NCBI RefSeq assembly: GCF_014198245.1
Contig: NZ_JACIHE010000021.1
Coordinates: forward strand, 58,143-122,142
DNA from: Bradyrhizobium sp. cir1
GTDB taxonomy: Bacteria; Pseudomonadota; Alphaproteobacteria; Rhizobiales; Xanthobacteraceae
Length of the DNA: 64,000 nt
Reading direction: 5' to 3'
Shown here: in pieces, positions 18,953 through 27,587 of the stretch
Numbering within the stretch: position 1 is the first letter of the stretch
How the letters are laid out: each line of letters opens with the position of its first letter
Notes under the pieces: generated by a model
Seen by the model: only the letters and a program-made list of their open reading frames with translations
Told to the model about the DNA's origin: nothing
Database searches by the model: none
Program-made: the position numbers and the translations under genes

Positions 18953-20014
18953 ATGGCGATCAAATACGGACGTCCGATCGAATTGCGCGAGGTGTCGCGC
19001 CGGGATGGCGGAGCAGCCTCCCCTGCCCTCGATCTGACCGTCCGCCCGCGCCGCAACCGCAAGGCCGAATGGGCCCGGCGGATGGTGCGCGAGAACGTCC
19101 TCACCACCGACGATCTGATCTGGCCGCTGTTCCTGATCGACGGCAACAACAAGCGTGAGCAGGTCGCCTCGATGCCGGGCGTCGACCGGCTCAGCGTCGA
19201 CCAGGCGGTGCGCGAGGCCGAGCGCGCGATGAAGCTGACCATCCCCTGTCTCGCGCTGTTTCCCTACACCGATCCCTCCTTGCGCGACGAAGAGGGCTCG
19301 GAAGCCACCAATCCGAACAACCTGGTCTGCCAGGCGGTGCGCGCGATCAAGAAGGAGTTTCCGGACATAGGCATCCTCTGCGACGTCGCGCTCGATCCCT
19401 TCACCAGCCACGGCCATGACGGCCTGATCTCCGACGGCAAGATCCTCAACGACGAGACGGTTGCGGTGCTGGTGCGCCAGGCCTTGGTGCAGGCCGAAGC
19501 CGGCTGCGACATCATCGCCCCCTCTGACATGATGGACGGCCGCGTCGCCGCGATCCGCGAGGGACTGGACCGCGCCGGTCTGCTCGACGTGCAGATCATG
19601 GCCTATGCGGCCAAATACGCCTCCGCCTTCTACGGCCCGTTCCGCGACGCGATCGGCTCGGCCAAGACGCTCACCGGCGACAAGCGCACCTACCAGATGG
19701 ACAGCGCCAACACCGATGAAGCGCTGCGCGAGGTCGAGCTCGACATCGCCGAGGGCGCCGACATGGTGATGGTGAAGCCCGGCATGCCCTATCTCGACGT
19801 CGTCCGCCGCGTGAAGGACACCTTTGCGATGCCGACCTTCGCCTACCAGGTCTCCGGCGAATACGCGATGATCGCGGCGGCGGCCAACAATGGCTGGCTC
19901 GACGGCGAACGTGCGATGATGGAAAGCCTGCTCGCCTTCAAGCGCGCCGGCGCCGACGGCGTGCTGAGCTATTTTGCGCCGAGGGCGGCGGAGAAGCTGC
20001 GCAGCCAAGGGTAG
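18953..20014 (+). CDS. hemB: Delta-aminolevulinic acid dehydratase (porphobilinogen synthase)
   Basis: 353 residues. HemB condenses two 5-aminolevulinate molecules to porphobilinogen in haem synthesis. Active-site lysines lie in YAAKYASAFYGPFRDA and MVMVKPGMPYLD. The metal site at residues 143-157 reads CDVALDPFTSHGHDG. The two later Cys of zinc-type enzymes are replaced by Ala/Asp and Asp, the pattern known for Mg-dependent HemB of Bradyrhizobium. ATG 18953 is preferred to the adjacent ATG at 18950 because GGAGG (18941-18945) is better spaced. Confidence 0.97.
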   Translation: MAIKYGRPIELREVSRRDGGAASPALDLTVRPRRNRKAEWARRMVRENVLTTDDLIWPLFLIDGNNKREQVASMPGVDRLSVDQAVREAERAMKLTIPCLALFPYTDPSLRDEEGSEATNPNNLVCQAVRAIKKEFPDIGILCDVALDPFTSHGHDGLISDGKILNDETVAVLVRQALVQAEAGCDIIAPSDMMDGRVAAIREGLDRAGLLDVQIMAYAAKYASAFYGPFRDAIGSAKTLTGDKRTYQMDSANTDEALREVELDIAEGADMVMVKPGMPYLDVVRRVKDTFAMPTFAYQVSGEYAMIAAAANNGWLDGERAMMESLLAFKRAGADGVLSYFAPRAAEKLRSQG

Positions 20015-20034
20015 GCGCACACTGCCTCTCCAAC

Positions 20035-20163
20035 GTCGTCCCGGCGCAGGCCGGGATCCATACCGCGTGATCTATCGATAGCGCGCGGTGTGAGTCCCGC
20101 CGAGGGATCAACTGGCCAAACTCCTCCCTGTGGTTATGGGTCCCGGCCTGCGTCGGGACGACA
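20035..20163. repeat. Long inverted repeat, family D
   Basis: Left arm GTCGTCCCGGCGCAGGCCGGGATCCATA and right arm TATGGGTCCCGGCCTGCGTCGGGACGAC can pair end to end, with an internal CGCGTGATCTATCGATAGCGCGCG hairpin. It starts 20 bp after the hemB stop and fills most of the spacer to the RDD gene. Confidence 0.8.
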
Positions 20164-20313
20164 GTGATGTTTGTTGCGCCAATGCGGCCCTCGCCACCAA
20201 CCCTCCGCCCCCGAATCGCCGGAATATTTCGGCTTGCTACCGCCCGCGCGCCCTTGGCACGGGGATGGCCTGTTCCCATGTCCTGCGATGGGGCTTCGCT
20301 GGGAGAACGGACC

Positions 20314-20856
20314 ATGTCGTACGACTCGGGTAATTCAGGCGCCTGGCGCAACGACGGCGCCGTGCAACCGCACGCGTATGATCCCTATCTCCACCCGGAA
20401 CTGTTCCGGGGCGTCGCGACGCGGCGGGTGTTCGCCTTCCTGATCGACATGGTCGTAATCTCGGTGCCGGTGATCCTCGGCTACATCTTCATCGCGCTGT
20501 TCGGCGTGGTCACGCTCGGCATCGGCTGGGCGCTGTTCTGGCTGGCCTGGCCGGCCTCCGTGATCTGGGCCATCGTCTATTACGGCGCCTGCATCGGCGG
20601 TCCGTCCTCGGCGACGATCGGCATGCGGGTCATGGATCTGGAGCTGCGCACCTGGTACGGCGCGCCCGGCTATTTCGTGCTCGGCGCCACCCATGCCGTG
20701 CTGTTCTGGGTGACGGTGTCGTTCCTGTCGCCCTTCGTGGTGCTGGTCGGCCTGTTCAACGGCCGCCGGCGCCTGCTGCACGATTTCGTGCTGGGAACGG
20801 TCGTGATCAACAATTCCGTCCGGGCGCCCGTGCCGCAAGGCGCAAGGACCTACTGA
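20314..20856 (+). CDS. RDD-family membrane protein
   Basis: 180 residues. The start MSYDSGNSG at 20314 has GGGAG eight bases upstream. The RDD domain begins at GVATRRVFAFLIDMVVISVPVIL (Arg and Asp in the first segment), followed by membrane segments around ALFGVVTLGIGWALFWLAW, VIWAIVYYGACIGG and VLFWVTVSFLSPFVVLVGLF. The segment SSATIGMRVMDLELRT is typical of the family. RDD proteins are small membrane proteins of varied and mostly unknown function, some linked to ion exchange. Co-directional with bpt, 130 bp upstream of it. Confidence 0.85.
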   Translation: MSYDSGNSGAWRNDGAVQPHAYDPYLHPELFRGVATRRVFAFLIDMVVISVPVILGYIFIALFGVVTLGIGWALFWLAWPASVIWAIVYYGACIGGPSSATIGMRVMDLELRTWYGAPGYFVLGATHAVLFWVTVSFLSPFVVLVGLFNGRRRLLHDFVLGTVVINNSVRAPVPQGARTY

Positions 20857-20986
20857 GAACCGGGTGATCAAGAACCTATCAACCAGGACCGACTAAGCTG
20901 ACGCATCTGACCTGCCGAGCAGACCAATTGACCGAGAGCTTCCGTAGCGCGATGCTGATACACACTTCGGAGGCCCACGACGTCCC

Positions 20987-21763
20987 TTGACCCAGCATTC
21001 GCGCGACACCCCCCAGTTTTACCTCACGGCGCCCTCGCCCTGCCCCTATCTGCCGGGCCGGCACGAGCGCAAGGTGTTTACGCACCTCGTGGGTGACCGC
21101 GCCGGCGACCTCAACGACCTTCTGACCCATGGCGGCTTCCGCCGCAGCCAGTCGATCGCCTACCGGCCGGCCTGCGACCAGTGCCGCGCCTGCGTCTCGG
21201 TCCGGGTCATCGCCAACGAGTTCCGCCCCTCGCGCAACTTCCGCAAGGTGATGGCGCGAAACTCCGACATCATCGGCGAGCAGCGCAGCGCGGTGCCGAC
21301 CTCCGAGCAATATTCGGTGTTCCGCGCCTATCTCGACGCCCGCCACCGCCATGGCGGCATGGCCGACATGACCGTGCTCGACTACGCCATGATGGTCGAG
21401 GACAGCCATGTCGAGACCCGCATCATCGAGTACCGCAAGCGCGGCCCCGACAGCGACATCACCGGCCGCGGCGAGGAGCTGATCGCGGTCGCCCTCACCG
21501 ATGTCCTCAGCGACGGCCTGTCGATGGTCTATTCGTTCTTCGAGCCGAGTCAGGTCAGCCGCTCGATGGGCACCTTCATGATCCTCGACCACATCGCCCG
21601 CGCGCGACGTCAGGGCCTGCCTTACGTCTATCTCGGCTACTGGATCGAAGGCTCCAAGAAGATGGACTACAAGGCCCGCTTCCTGCCGCAGCAGCGCCTC
21701 GCCCCGTCAGGATGGCTGCGCATCGACGCGCAGGGCGATACGGCGTCCGAGCCGCAGGATTAG
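20987..21763 (+). CDS. bpt: Aspartate/glutamate leucyltransferase (bacterial N-end rule)
   Basis: 258 residues. Bpt transfers leucine from Leu-tRNA to proteins with N-terminal Asp or Glu, marking them for ClpS/ClpAP degradation. The N-terminal domain has FYLTAPSPCPYLPGRHERKVF and the cysteine cluster ACDQCRACVSVR. The C-terminal acyltransferase domain has SMVYSFFEP, RSMGTFMILDHI and YVYLGYWIEGSKKMDYKARF. The start is TTG at 20987, an unusual codon; GGAGG lies at 20969-20973, slightly far. No upstream ATG or GTG fits better. Confidence 0.95.
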   Translation: MTQHSRDTPQFYLTAPSPCPYLPGRHERKVFTHLVGDRAGDLNDLLTHGGFRRSQSIAYRPACDQCRACVSVRVIANEFRPSRNFRKVMARNSDIIGEQRSAVPTSEQYSVFRAYLDARHRHGGMADMTVLDYAMMVEDSHVETRIIEYRKRGPDSDITGRGEELIAVALTDVLSDGLSMVYSFFEPSQVSRSMGTFMILDHIARARRQGLPYVYLGYWIEGSKKMDYKARFLPQQRLAPSGWLRIDAQGDTASEPQD

Positions 21764-21768
21764 CTTTC

Positions 21769-21873
21769 TGTCATGCCCCGGCTTGACCGGGGCATCCAGT
21801 ACGCCGCGGCTTCTCGGCTTAATCATAACCGTCTCTGGAATACTGGATCGCCCGGCTAAACCGGGCGATGACA
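21769..21873. repeat. Inverted-repeat element, family B copy 2 (reversed)
   Basis: Begins TGTCATGCCCCGGCTTGACCGGGGCATCCAGTA and ends TACTGGATCGCCCGG...CCGGGCGATGACA, i.e. inverted relative to copies 1, 3 and 4. It lies 6 bp after the bpt stop and 6 bp before the mntH stop, between convergent genes. Confidence 0.88.
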
Positions 21874-21879
21874 GCAACA

Positions 21880-23232
21880 TCACCCGAACAGCGTATCCGC
21901 CAGCAGCTTCAGATTCAAAATCACGATCACCCCCGCGACGATCCACGCGATCGCCGCGACGGACACCGGGATCGCAAACTGGCCCATCTTGCGGCGGTCG
22001 GAGACGAAGCGGACCAGCGGGATGACCGCAAAAGGCAGCTGCATCGACAGCACGACCTGGCTGAACACCAGCAGATCGGCCGTGCCGCGCTCGCCATAGA
22101 TCGCGGTGACGATGATCACCGGAACGATCGCGATGCCGCGCGTCAAGAGGCGGCGCGCCCAGCTCGGCAGGCGCAGATCGAGAAAGCCCTCCATCACGAT
22201 CTGGCCGGCGAGCGTCGCAGTGACGGTCGAGTTGAGGCCCGAGGCGAGCAGCGCCACCGCAAACAGCGTCGAGGCAATGCCGAGGCCGAGCAGCGGCGAC
22301 AGCAACTCGAAGGCCTGGCCGATCTCGGCGACGTCGGAATGGCCGCTTCTGTGGAAGGTCGCGGCCGCCACGACGAGGATCGCGGCGTTGATGAACAGCG
22401 CCAGCATCAGGGCGATGGTGGAGTCCGTCGTCGCCCATTTGATCGCCTCGCGGCGGCCCTCGTCGTTACGCTCATAGGCGCGCGTCTGCACGATCGAGGA
22501 GTGCAGATAGAGATTATGCGGCATCACCGTGGCGCCGATGATGCCGATCGCGATGTAGAGCATCTCCGGATTGGTGAAGATCTCGGTCTTCGGCACAAAA
22601 CCGTGCAGGACCTCCGCGACCGGCGGAGCCGCCGCTACGATCTGGACCGCGAAGCAGACTGCGATCACCGCCAGCAGCGCGATGACAAAGGCCTCCAGGA
22701 AACGGAAGCCGCGGTTCATCAGGAGCAGCAACAGGAACGCATCCAGCGCTGCGAGCAACGCGCCGCCGATCAGGGGAATGCCGAACAGGAGTTTCAGCGC
22801 GATCGCGGTGCCGATCACCTCGGCGAGATCGCAGGCGATGATCGCGGCCTCGCAGGCGAGCCAGAGCAGGAAGTTCACCGCCGGCGAATAGGTGGCGCGG
22901 CAGGCCTGCGCGAGATCGCGGTCGGTGACGATGCCGAGCCGCGCCGCCAGCGACTGCAGCAGGATCGCCATCAGGTTCGAGAGCAGGATGACGGACAGCA
23001 GCGTGTAGCCGAACTTCGAGCCGCCGGCGAGGTCGGTCGCCCAGTTGCCGGGGTCCATGTAGCCGACCGAGACGAGATAGCCCGGACCGACAAAGGCGAG
23101 CAGCCGCCGCCACCAGCGGCCCGCGGCCGGAATGGCGACCGTGGCGTTCACTTCGGCGAGGCTCTTAGTGGTTGGCGCATCAGTGCGCCAGCCGGCGGCA
23201 TCGGGGGTCAAATCAGGCGATCGGGCATCCAT
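21880..23232 (-). CDS. mntH: Nramp-family divalent metal (Mn2+/Fe2+) transporter
   Basis: About 450 residues with 11 membrane segments. The metal-binding motif DPGNWATDLAGG in the first segment and MPHNLYLHSSIVQTR in the sixth are the Nramp signatures; the Asp/Asn and Met/His residues coordinate the metal in proton-driven uptake. The start MDARSPDL at 23232 is chosen over an in-frame start inside the candidate operator. In Bradyrhizobium the mntH gene is manganese-regulated through a Fur-type regulator (Mur), and a matching dyad is present upstream. Convergent with bpt. Confidence 0.95.
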   Translation of the reverse strand: MDARSPDLTPDAAGWRTDAPTTKSLAEVNATVAIPAAGRWWRRLLAFVGPGYLVSVGYMDPGNWATDLAGGSKFGYTLLSVILLSNLMAILLQSLAARLGIVTDRDLAQACRATYSPAVNFLLWLACEAAIIACDLAEVIGTAIALKLLFGIPLIGGALLAALDAFLLLLLMNRGFRFLEAFVIALLAVIAVCFAVQIVAAAPPVAEVLHGFVPKTEIFTNPEMLYIAIGIIGATVMPHNLYLHSSIVQTRAYERNDEGRREAIKWATTDSTIALMLALFINAAILVVAAATFHRSGHSDVAEIGQAFELLSPLLGLGIASTLFAVALLASGLNSTVTATLAGQIVMEGFLDLRLPSWARRLLTRGIAIVPVIIVTAIYGERGTADLLVFSQVVLSMQLPFAVIPLVRFVSDRRKMGQFAIPVSVAAIAWIVAGVIVILNLKLLADTLFG

Positions 23233-23260
23233 GCGGTCAGAATACCGAAGTCGGGGCTTA

Positions 23261-23277
23261 TTGCAACTCATTTGCAA
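23261..23277 (-). promoter_or_regulatory. Candidate manganese/iron regulator site upstream of mntH
   Basis: A perfect dyad TTGCAA-CTCAT-TTGCAA lies 28 bp upstream of the mntH start codon. Mur/Fur-type sites of rhizobial mntH promoters are A/T-rich dyads containing TGCAA/TTGCA half-sites. Placement and symmetry fit a repressor site; binding is inferred, not shown. Confidence 0.5.
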
Positions 23278-23401
23278 CTGCATCTAGCCACATCAGGTCC
23301 CAGTGCGGCCGCGTCTTGCCCCGCCCTGTCGGAAACCGGGTGGGTTTGGCCGCGCCCGGAAGCGGATAGTGGCGCCAATCCGACGTTGCAGGAAATGAGC
23401 C

Positions 23402-24646
23402 ATGTCAAATTCACCGCGCCTCCCCGAGACCTTCAGCCGCCTCGCCTGGTCCAATCTGGCGGCGCAGTCCGCCGAGCAGATCGCGCTGGCTGCCGCCCCG
23501 ATCGTCGCCGTGCTGACGCTCGGGGTCGCCGAAGGCCAGACCGGCGTGCTGCAGACCGCGCTGACCCTGCCCTTCGTGCTGTTCGCCATTCCGGCCGGCC
23601 TGCTCGCCGACCGCATCTCCCGCCGGGCGCTGATGGCGGGCGCAGAGGCGCTGCGGGCCGCGGCGCTCGCGGCCATCGTGCTACTGCTCGCGCTCGGCGC
23701 GCTCAACCTGCCGCTGCTGGCGCTGCTCGGCTTCACTGCGGTGTGCGGCACCGTCGTCTACAGCGTCGCTGCGCCGGCCCTGGTGCCCTCGCTGGTCAGC
23801 GCTGATCTCCTGCCCGCAGCGAATGCGCGGATCGAGCTTGCACGCACCATTGCCTTTGCAAGTGGGCCGGCGCTCGGCGGCGCCCTGGTCGGCTGGTGGG
23901 GAGCGAGCCTGGCGTTCGGCTTTGCGGCGGCGCTCTCGGCCGTCGCCGTCGTGCTGCTCTCCGGCATCTACGAGCCCGCGCGGGCCCCCTCGCCGCGCCG
24001 TCATCCGTTCCAGGAGATCCGCGAGGGCGCGGCCTTCGTGTTCCAGCATCCGCTGCTGCGGCCGGTGTTCATCACCCAGTTCATCTTCAACACCGGCTGG
24101 TTTCTGCAGATCGCGGTATTCGTGCCCTATGCAGTGCGTCACCTCGGCCTGACCGCCGCCGGTGTCGGCACGGTGCTGACGATGTACGGCGTCGGCATGG
24201 TGATCGGCGCGCTCCTCGCCACGCGCGTGATGCAGCGCATCGCCTTCGGCACGGTCGTCGGCCTCGGTCCGGTCACGGGCTTCGTCGCCTCGGTGGTGAT
24301 GGCGCTGACGGTGCTGGTCCCCTCGCCCTGGCTTGCGGCCTTGAGCTTCTTCCTGCTCGGCGTCGGGCCGATCCTGTGGGTGATCTCGACCACGACGCTG
24401 CGCCAGTCGGTGACGCCGCCGCGCCTGCTCGGCCGCGTCTCCGCCATCAACATCATGAGCTACGGCGCCCGTCCGCTCGGCTCCGCGCTGGGTGCGATCG
24501 TCGGCGGCCTCTGGAGCGCGGAAGCCTGCCTTTATCTCGCCGCAGCCGTGTTCGGCGCGCAGGCGCTGGTGATCCTGCTGTCGCCGGCAGCGGCACTCGA
24601 CCGGCAGCCGGACATGGTGGGGGATGAGGTGGCGGTGCGGTGTTAG
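23402..24646 (+). CDS. MFS exporter, EntS-like (MFS_3 family)
   Basis: 414 residues, 12 membrane segments. The N terminus FSRLAWSNLAAQSAEQIALAAAPI and the loop motif GLLADRISRRALMAGAEALRAAAL belong to the MFS_3 group that includes the enterobactin exporter EntS and macrolide exporters. A second-half motif is MYGVGMVIGALLATRVM. The ATG at 23402 is preceded by CAGGAAATGAG. It is divergent from mntH with ~170 bp between starts, so a shared metal-responsive promoter region is possible, which could suit siderophore export (inference). The substrate is unknown. Confidence 0.85.
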   Translation: MSNSPRLPETFSRLAWSNLAAQSAEQIALAAAPIVAVLTLGVAEGQTGVLQTALTLPFVLFAIPAGLLADRISRRALMAGAEALRAAALAAIVLLLALGALNLPLLALLGFTAVCGTVVYSVAAPALVPSLVSADLLPAANARIELARTIAFASGPALGGALVGWWGASLAFGFAAALSAVAVVLLSGIYEPARAPSPRRHPFQEIREGAAFVFQHPLLRPVFITQFIFNTGWFLQIAVFVPYAVRHLGLTAAGVGTVLTMYGVGMVIGALLATRVMQRIAFGTVVGLGPVTGFVASVVMALTVLVPSPWLAALSFFLLGVGPILWVISTTTLRQSVTPPRLLGRVSAINIMSYGARPLGSALGAIVGGLWSAEACLYLAAAVFGAQALVILLSPAAALDRQPDMVGDEVAVRC

Positions 24647-24652
24647 CCACAC

Positions 24653-24739
24653 CGTCATTGCGAGCGAAGCGAAGCAATCCAGTATCTCTCCGCGGGGACA
24701 GTCTGGATTGCTTCGTCGCAAGGGCTCCTCGCAATGACG
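24653..24739. repeat. 87-bp inverted-repeat element, family A copy 2
   Basis: CGTCATTGCGAGCGAAGCGAAGCAATCCAG to CTGGATTGCTTCGTCGCAAGGGCTCCTCGCAATGACG, same length and orientation as copy 1. It begins 6 bp after the MFS gene stop and ends 21 bp before the stop of the convergent cyclase gene. Confidence 0.9.
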
Positions 24740-24760
24740 GAGTATGCGGAAGCAGCCCGC

Positions 24761-26020
24761 CTAACCCGCCAGATACCGCTCATAGCTCCCCGTCACCGGC
24801 TCGCTGGCGTCGACCTCGGGATCGAGCGTGTAGAGGTCCTGCGCGCGGCCGATGCCGCGTAGCGCGTAGCGGCCGGTGGAGACGAGATAGCGGCGGCCGG
24901 CCGCATCCAGGCCCTTGTAGAACTCCGCTGATGCCAAGAGCTCGCGATCGACCGAGCGGCTCATCGAGGCAATGCGGCTGACCTCGTTCACCGTCGGGCC
25001 CACCACCGTGAAATCGAGCCGATCCTCGCTGCCGATATTGCCGTAAAAGACCTCGCCAACATGCAGGCCGATATAGGCCGACGTGATGGGACGGCCGTCG
25101 GCCGCCCGGCGCGCGTTCAGCGCCGCGACGTTCTGGCGGGACAGATGCTCGGCGCGCAATGCGGCGCGGCGCGCCGCTGCCATGTCCTCGCCGGTGAACA
25201 TCGCGAGCACGCCGTCGCCGATCAGCTTCAGGACGTCGCCGCCGGCGTCGTGGATCGCGTCGATCACCGCCTGCGCATAGTCGTTGAGGAACGGGATGAT
25301 CTCGTCCGGGCCGATGCTCTCGCTGATCCCGGTCGAGCCGCGCAAATCCGAATACCAGAGCACGGCGTTGATGCGCTCGGTGACGCCGCGCGAGATGCGT
25401 CCGCGCAGCACCTGCTCGGAGGCATCGCGGCCGAGATAGACCCGGCCGAGCGTGCGCGCGATATCGACCTGCTGCGCCGACTTGATCGCAAGTCCCAGCA
25501 CCGGCACCAGATCGCGCAGCGCCTCGAGCCCGTCCTCGCCAAAGCCTTCGGGGCGGCGTGTGGTCCAGCAGGAATACAGGCAATCCATCAGGCCGAGCGC
25601 GCCGTTCTCGCCGAAGCGATGCACGAAGGCGAGATAGTGCTTGTGGCCCTTCTCGGCGAGCTCGCCGATCTGCGAGAAATCCAGCGACGGCGCGTCGGCG
25701 AGATCGATCACCATCTCGTCGTGGCCGTGCTCGAGCATGTGGAAGAACACCGAGCGGCGCCAGCTCTTGGCGGCATCGCCCTCGGCGGTCGAGCCGTATT
25801 CGAACACGTCGCTCTCGTTGCTGGCCCGGTCGCTCCAGCGGAAGCCGCGGCCTTCATAGATCGGATGCAGCGTGTCGATGACGACCAGCCCCCGCGACAG
25901 CTCCAGGCCCTCGGCGCGGCAGCGCTCGCAGAACCCGCGGAGCAGCTCGTTTTCGGGCAGGCCCGTCAGCCCCTGGCCGGTCAGCCAGTTCATCAGCGCA
26001 AGGCGCGAGGTCAATTGCAT
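24761..26020 (-). CDS. Class III adenylate/guanylate cyclase with an uncharacterised N-terminal region
   Basis: 419 residues. Residues ~215-380 form a class III cyclase domain. The metal-binding Asp residues are D225 (LWYSDLRGSTGIS) and D269 (KLIGDGVLAMF), and the transition-state Asn/Arg motif is GPTVNEVSRIASMS. The N-terminal 200 residues have no recognised sensor domain; they contain a Cys-rich FCERCRAEGLELSRG and conserved His/Trp residues, and are cytoplasmic. Similar two-part cyclases are frequent in rhizobia. It probably makes cAMP, but the base-selecting residues cannot be read reliably here. Divergent from the next MFS gene. Confidence 0.9.
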   Translation of the reverse strand: MQLTSRLALMNWLTGQGLTGLPENELLRGFCERCRAEGLELSRGLVVIDTLHPIYEGRGFRWSDRASNESDVFEYGSTAEGDAAKSWRRSVFFHMLEHGHDEMVIDLADAPSLDFSQIGELAEKGHKHYLAFVHRFGENGALGLMDCLYSCWTTRRPEGFGEDGLEALRDLVPVLGLAIKSAQQVDIARTLGRVYLGRDASEQVLRGRISRGVTERINAVLWYSDLRGSTGISESIGPDEIIPFLNDYAQAVIDAIHDAGGDVLKLIGDGVLAMFTGEDMAAARRAALRAEHLSRQNVAALNARRAADGRPITSAYIGLHVGEVFYGNIGSEDRLDFTVVGPTVNEVSRIASMSRSVDRELLASAEFYKGLDAAGRRYLVSTGRYALRGIGRAQDLYTLDPEVDASEPVTGSYERYLAG

Positions 26021-26198
26021 GCGCCATTATGGCGTGCATTCGTGACGAACGAAAGGCGCAAGCCTCTCTCGGCCCGTGCGCAAGGTTCCCCATCCCGCGC
26101 AGGTCGAATATGCCGCAGCCGCGGTTGACGCGCTCGCAGCACGGACGGCAAATGCTTGCGATGATGACTTTGCCGGCCAGAATCGAAAGCACGCGCAG

Positions 26199-27356
26199 AT
26201 GAGCCAGCGCCAGCTTCCGATCATCCTGGCGCTCGGCACCACGCAGACCCTGGCCTGGGCTTCCAGCTATTATCTGCCGGCCCTGCTCGCCGACCCCATG
26301 GCGCACGACCTCGGCGTCTCCTCCAACTGGATCTTCGGCGCATTCTCCGCCTCGCTGGTGATCTCGGCGATGCTCGGCCCGCGCATCGGGCGGCAGATCG
26401 ATCTCGTCGGCGGGCGGCAGGTGCTGTCGGCCTCCAACCTGACCATCGCCGCCGGCCTCGTACTCCTTGGGTTGTCGCAATCCGTTCTGGTGATGGCGAT
26501 CGCCTGGCTCGTGCTCGGCATCGGCATGGCGATGGGACTCTATGATGCCGCCTTCGCCGCGCTGGGGCGCATCTACGGCACCGAGGCGCGCCGGCCCATC
26601 ACCGGGATCACGCTGATGGCGGGCTTTGCCTCCACGGTCGGCTGGCCGCTCACCGCCTGGGGCCTCGCCCATATCGGCTGGCGCGAGACCTGTTTTGCCT
26701 GGGCCGCCGCCAACATCGTGATCGGCCTGCCGCTCAACTTCTTCATGCTGCCCGCGATCAAGGGCGCCAAACAGGCGGCGGCGACGGCCGAGAAGCCGCA
26801 TTTGCCGCTCGACCGCACCATGCTCCTGCTCGCCTTCGTCTTCGCCGCGGTCTGGACCGTCACCGGCGCGATGGCGGTGCATTTCCCGCGCATCGTCGAG
26901 GCCACGGGCGCGACACATGTCGAGGCGATCGCGGCCGGCGCGCTGATCGGCCCGGCGCAAGTGGCGGCGCGCATCCTCGAAGCCGGAGTTCTCAGCCGCT
27001 TTCATCCCTTGTGGTCGACGCGGCTCGCCTCTCTCACCCACCCGATCGGCGCTGCCGTCGTCGCCATCTTCGGCGGTGCGGCCGCCAGCGCCTTTGCGCT
27101 GTTCCACGGCTCGGGCAACGGCATCCTGACGATCGCCCGCGGCACGCTGCCGCTGTCGATCTTCGGCCCGAAGGATTTCGGCTATCGCCTCGGCATCATC
27201 GGCGCGCCGGCGCGGATGGCGCAGGCGGTGGCCCCGCTGGTGTTCGGCCTGCTCATCGACGTCATGGGCGCCAAGGTGCTGATCGTCTCATCCGCGCTCA
27301 GCCTCTCGGCGCTGGCGGCGCTGTTCCTGATCCGCGCCGAGCGGCGGCCGGATTGA
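26199..27356 (+). CDS. MFS transporter
   Basis: 385 residues, 12 membrane segments. The start MSQRQLPIILALGTTQTLAWASSYYLPALL at 26199 is followed by a typical GPRIGRQIDLVGGRQVL loop and the segment LVLGIGMAMGLYDAAFAALGRIYG. The C-terminal half has GNGILTIARGTLPLSIFG and YRLGIIGAPARMAQAVAPLVFGLLID. The substrate cannot be predicted. A small membrane-protein gene follows 31 bp downstream in the same direction. Confidence 0.85.
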   Translation: MSQRQLPIILALGTTQTLAWASSYYLPALLADPMAHDLGVSSNWIFGAFSASLVISAMLGPRIGRQIDLVGGRQVLSASNLTIAAGLVLLGLSQSVLVMAIAWLVLGIGMAMGLYDAAFAALGRIYGTEARRPITGITLMAGFASTVGWPLTAWGLAHIGWRETCFAWAAANIVIGLPLNFFMLPAIKGAKQAAATAEKPHLPLDRTMLLLAFVFAAVWTVTGAMAVHFPRIVEATGATHVEAIAAGALIGPAQVAARILEAGVLSRFHPLWSTRLASLTHPIGAAVVAIFGGAAASAFALFHGSGNGILTIARGTLPLSIFGPKDFGYRLGIIGAPARMAQAVAPLVFGLLIDVMGAKVLIVSSALSLSALAALFLIRAERRPD

Positions 27357-27387
27357 CCGCATCGCCGCTTTCGCGCACAAGCGGGCC

Positions 27388-27579
27388 ATGACCGACGACA
27401 ACAGTCCGCCCCGCACCTTCAAGGGCCTTTTGCGCTGGGCGACCACACCGCCGCAGGCCTGGGGCGTCTATCTCCTCGCCGTCCTGCTGGTGTGGCTGCT
27501 CTCGTTCTATGCCGGCACGCTGAAACCGAAGAAGTCGCCGGAGGCGAACCCGCCCGCGGCGACGGTGCCGAAGAGCTGA
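27388..27579 (+). CDS. Small single-pass membrane protein
   Basis: 63 residues, MTDDNSPPRTFKGLLRWATTPP then one hydrophobic segment (GVYLLAVLLVWLLSFYAGT) and a Lys/Pro-rich tail. It has no recognised family. It lies 31 bp after the MFS gene stop and may be co-transcribed. The coding pattern and the clear membrane segment make it likely to be real. Confidence 0.6.
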   Translation: MTDDNSPPRTFKGLLRWATTPPQAWGVYLLAVLLVWLLSFYAGTLKPKKSPEANPPAATVPKS

Positions 27580-27587
27580 TCCGAGCT

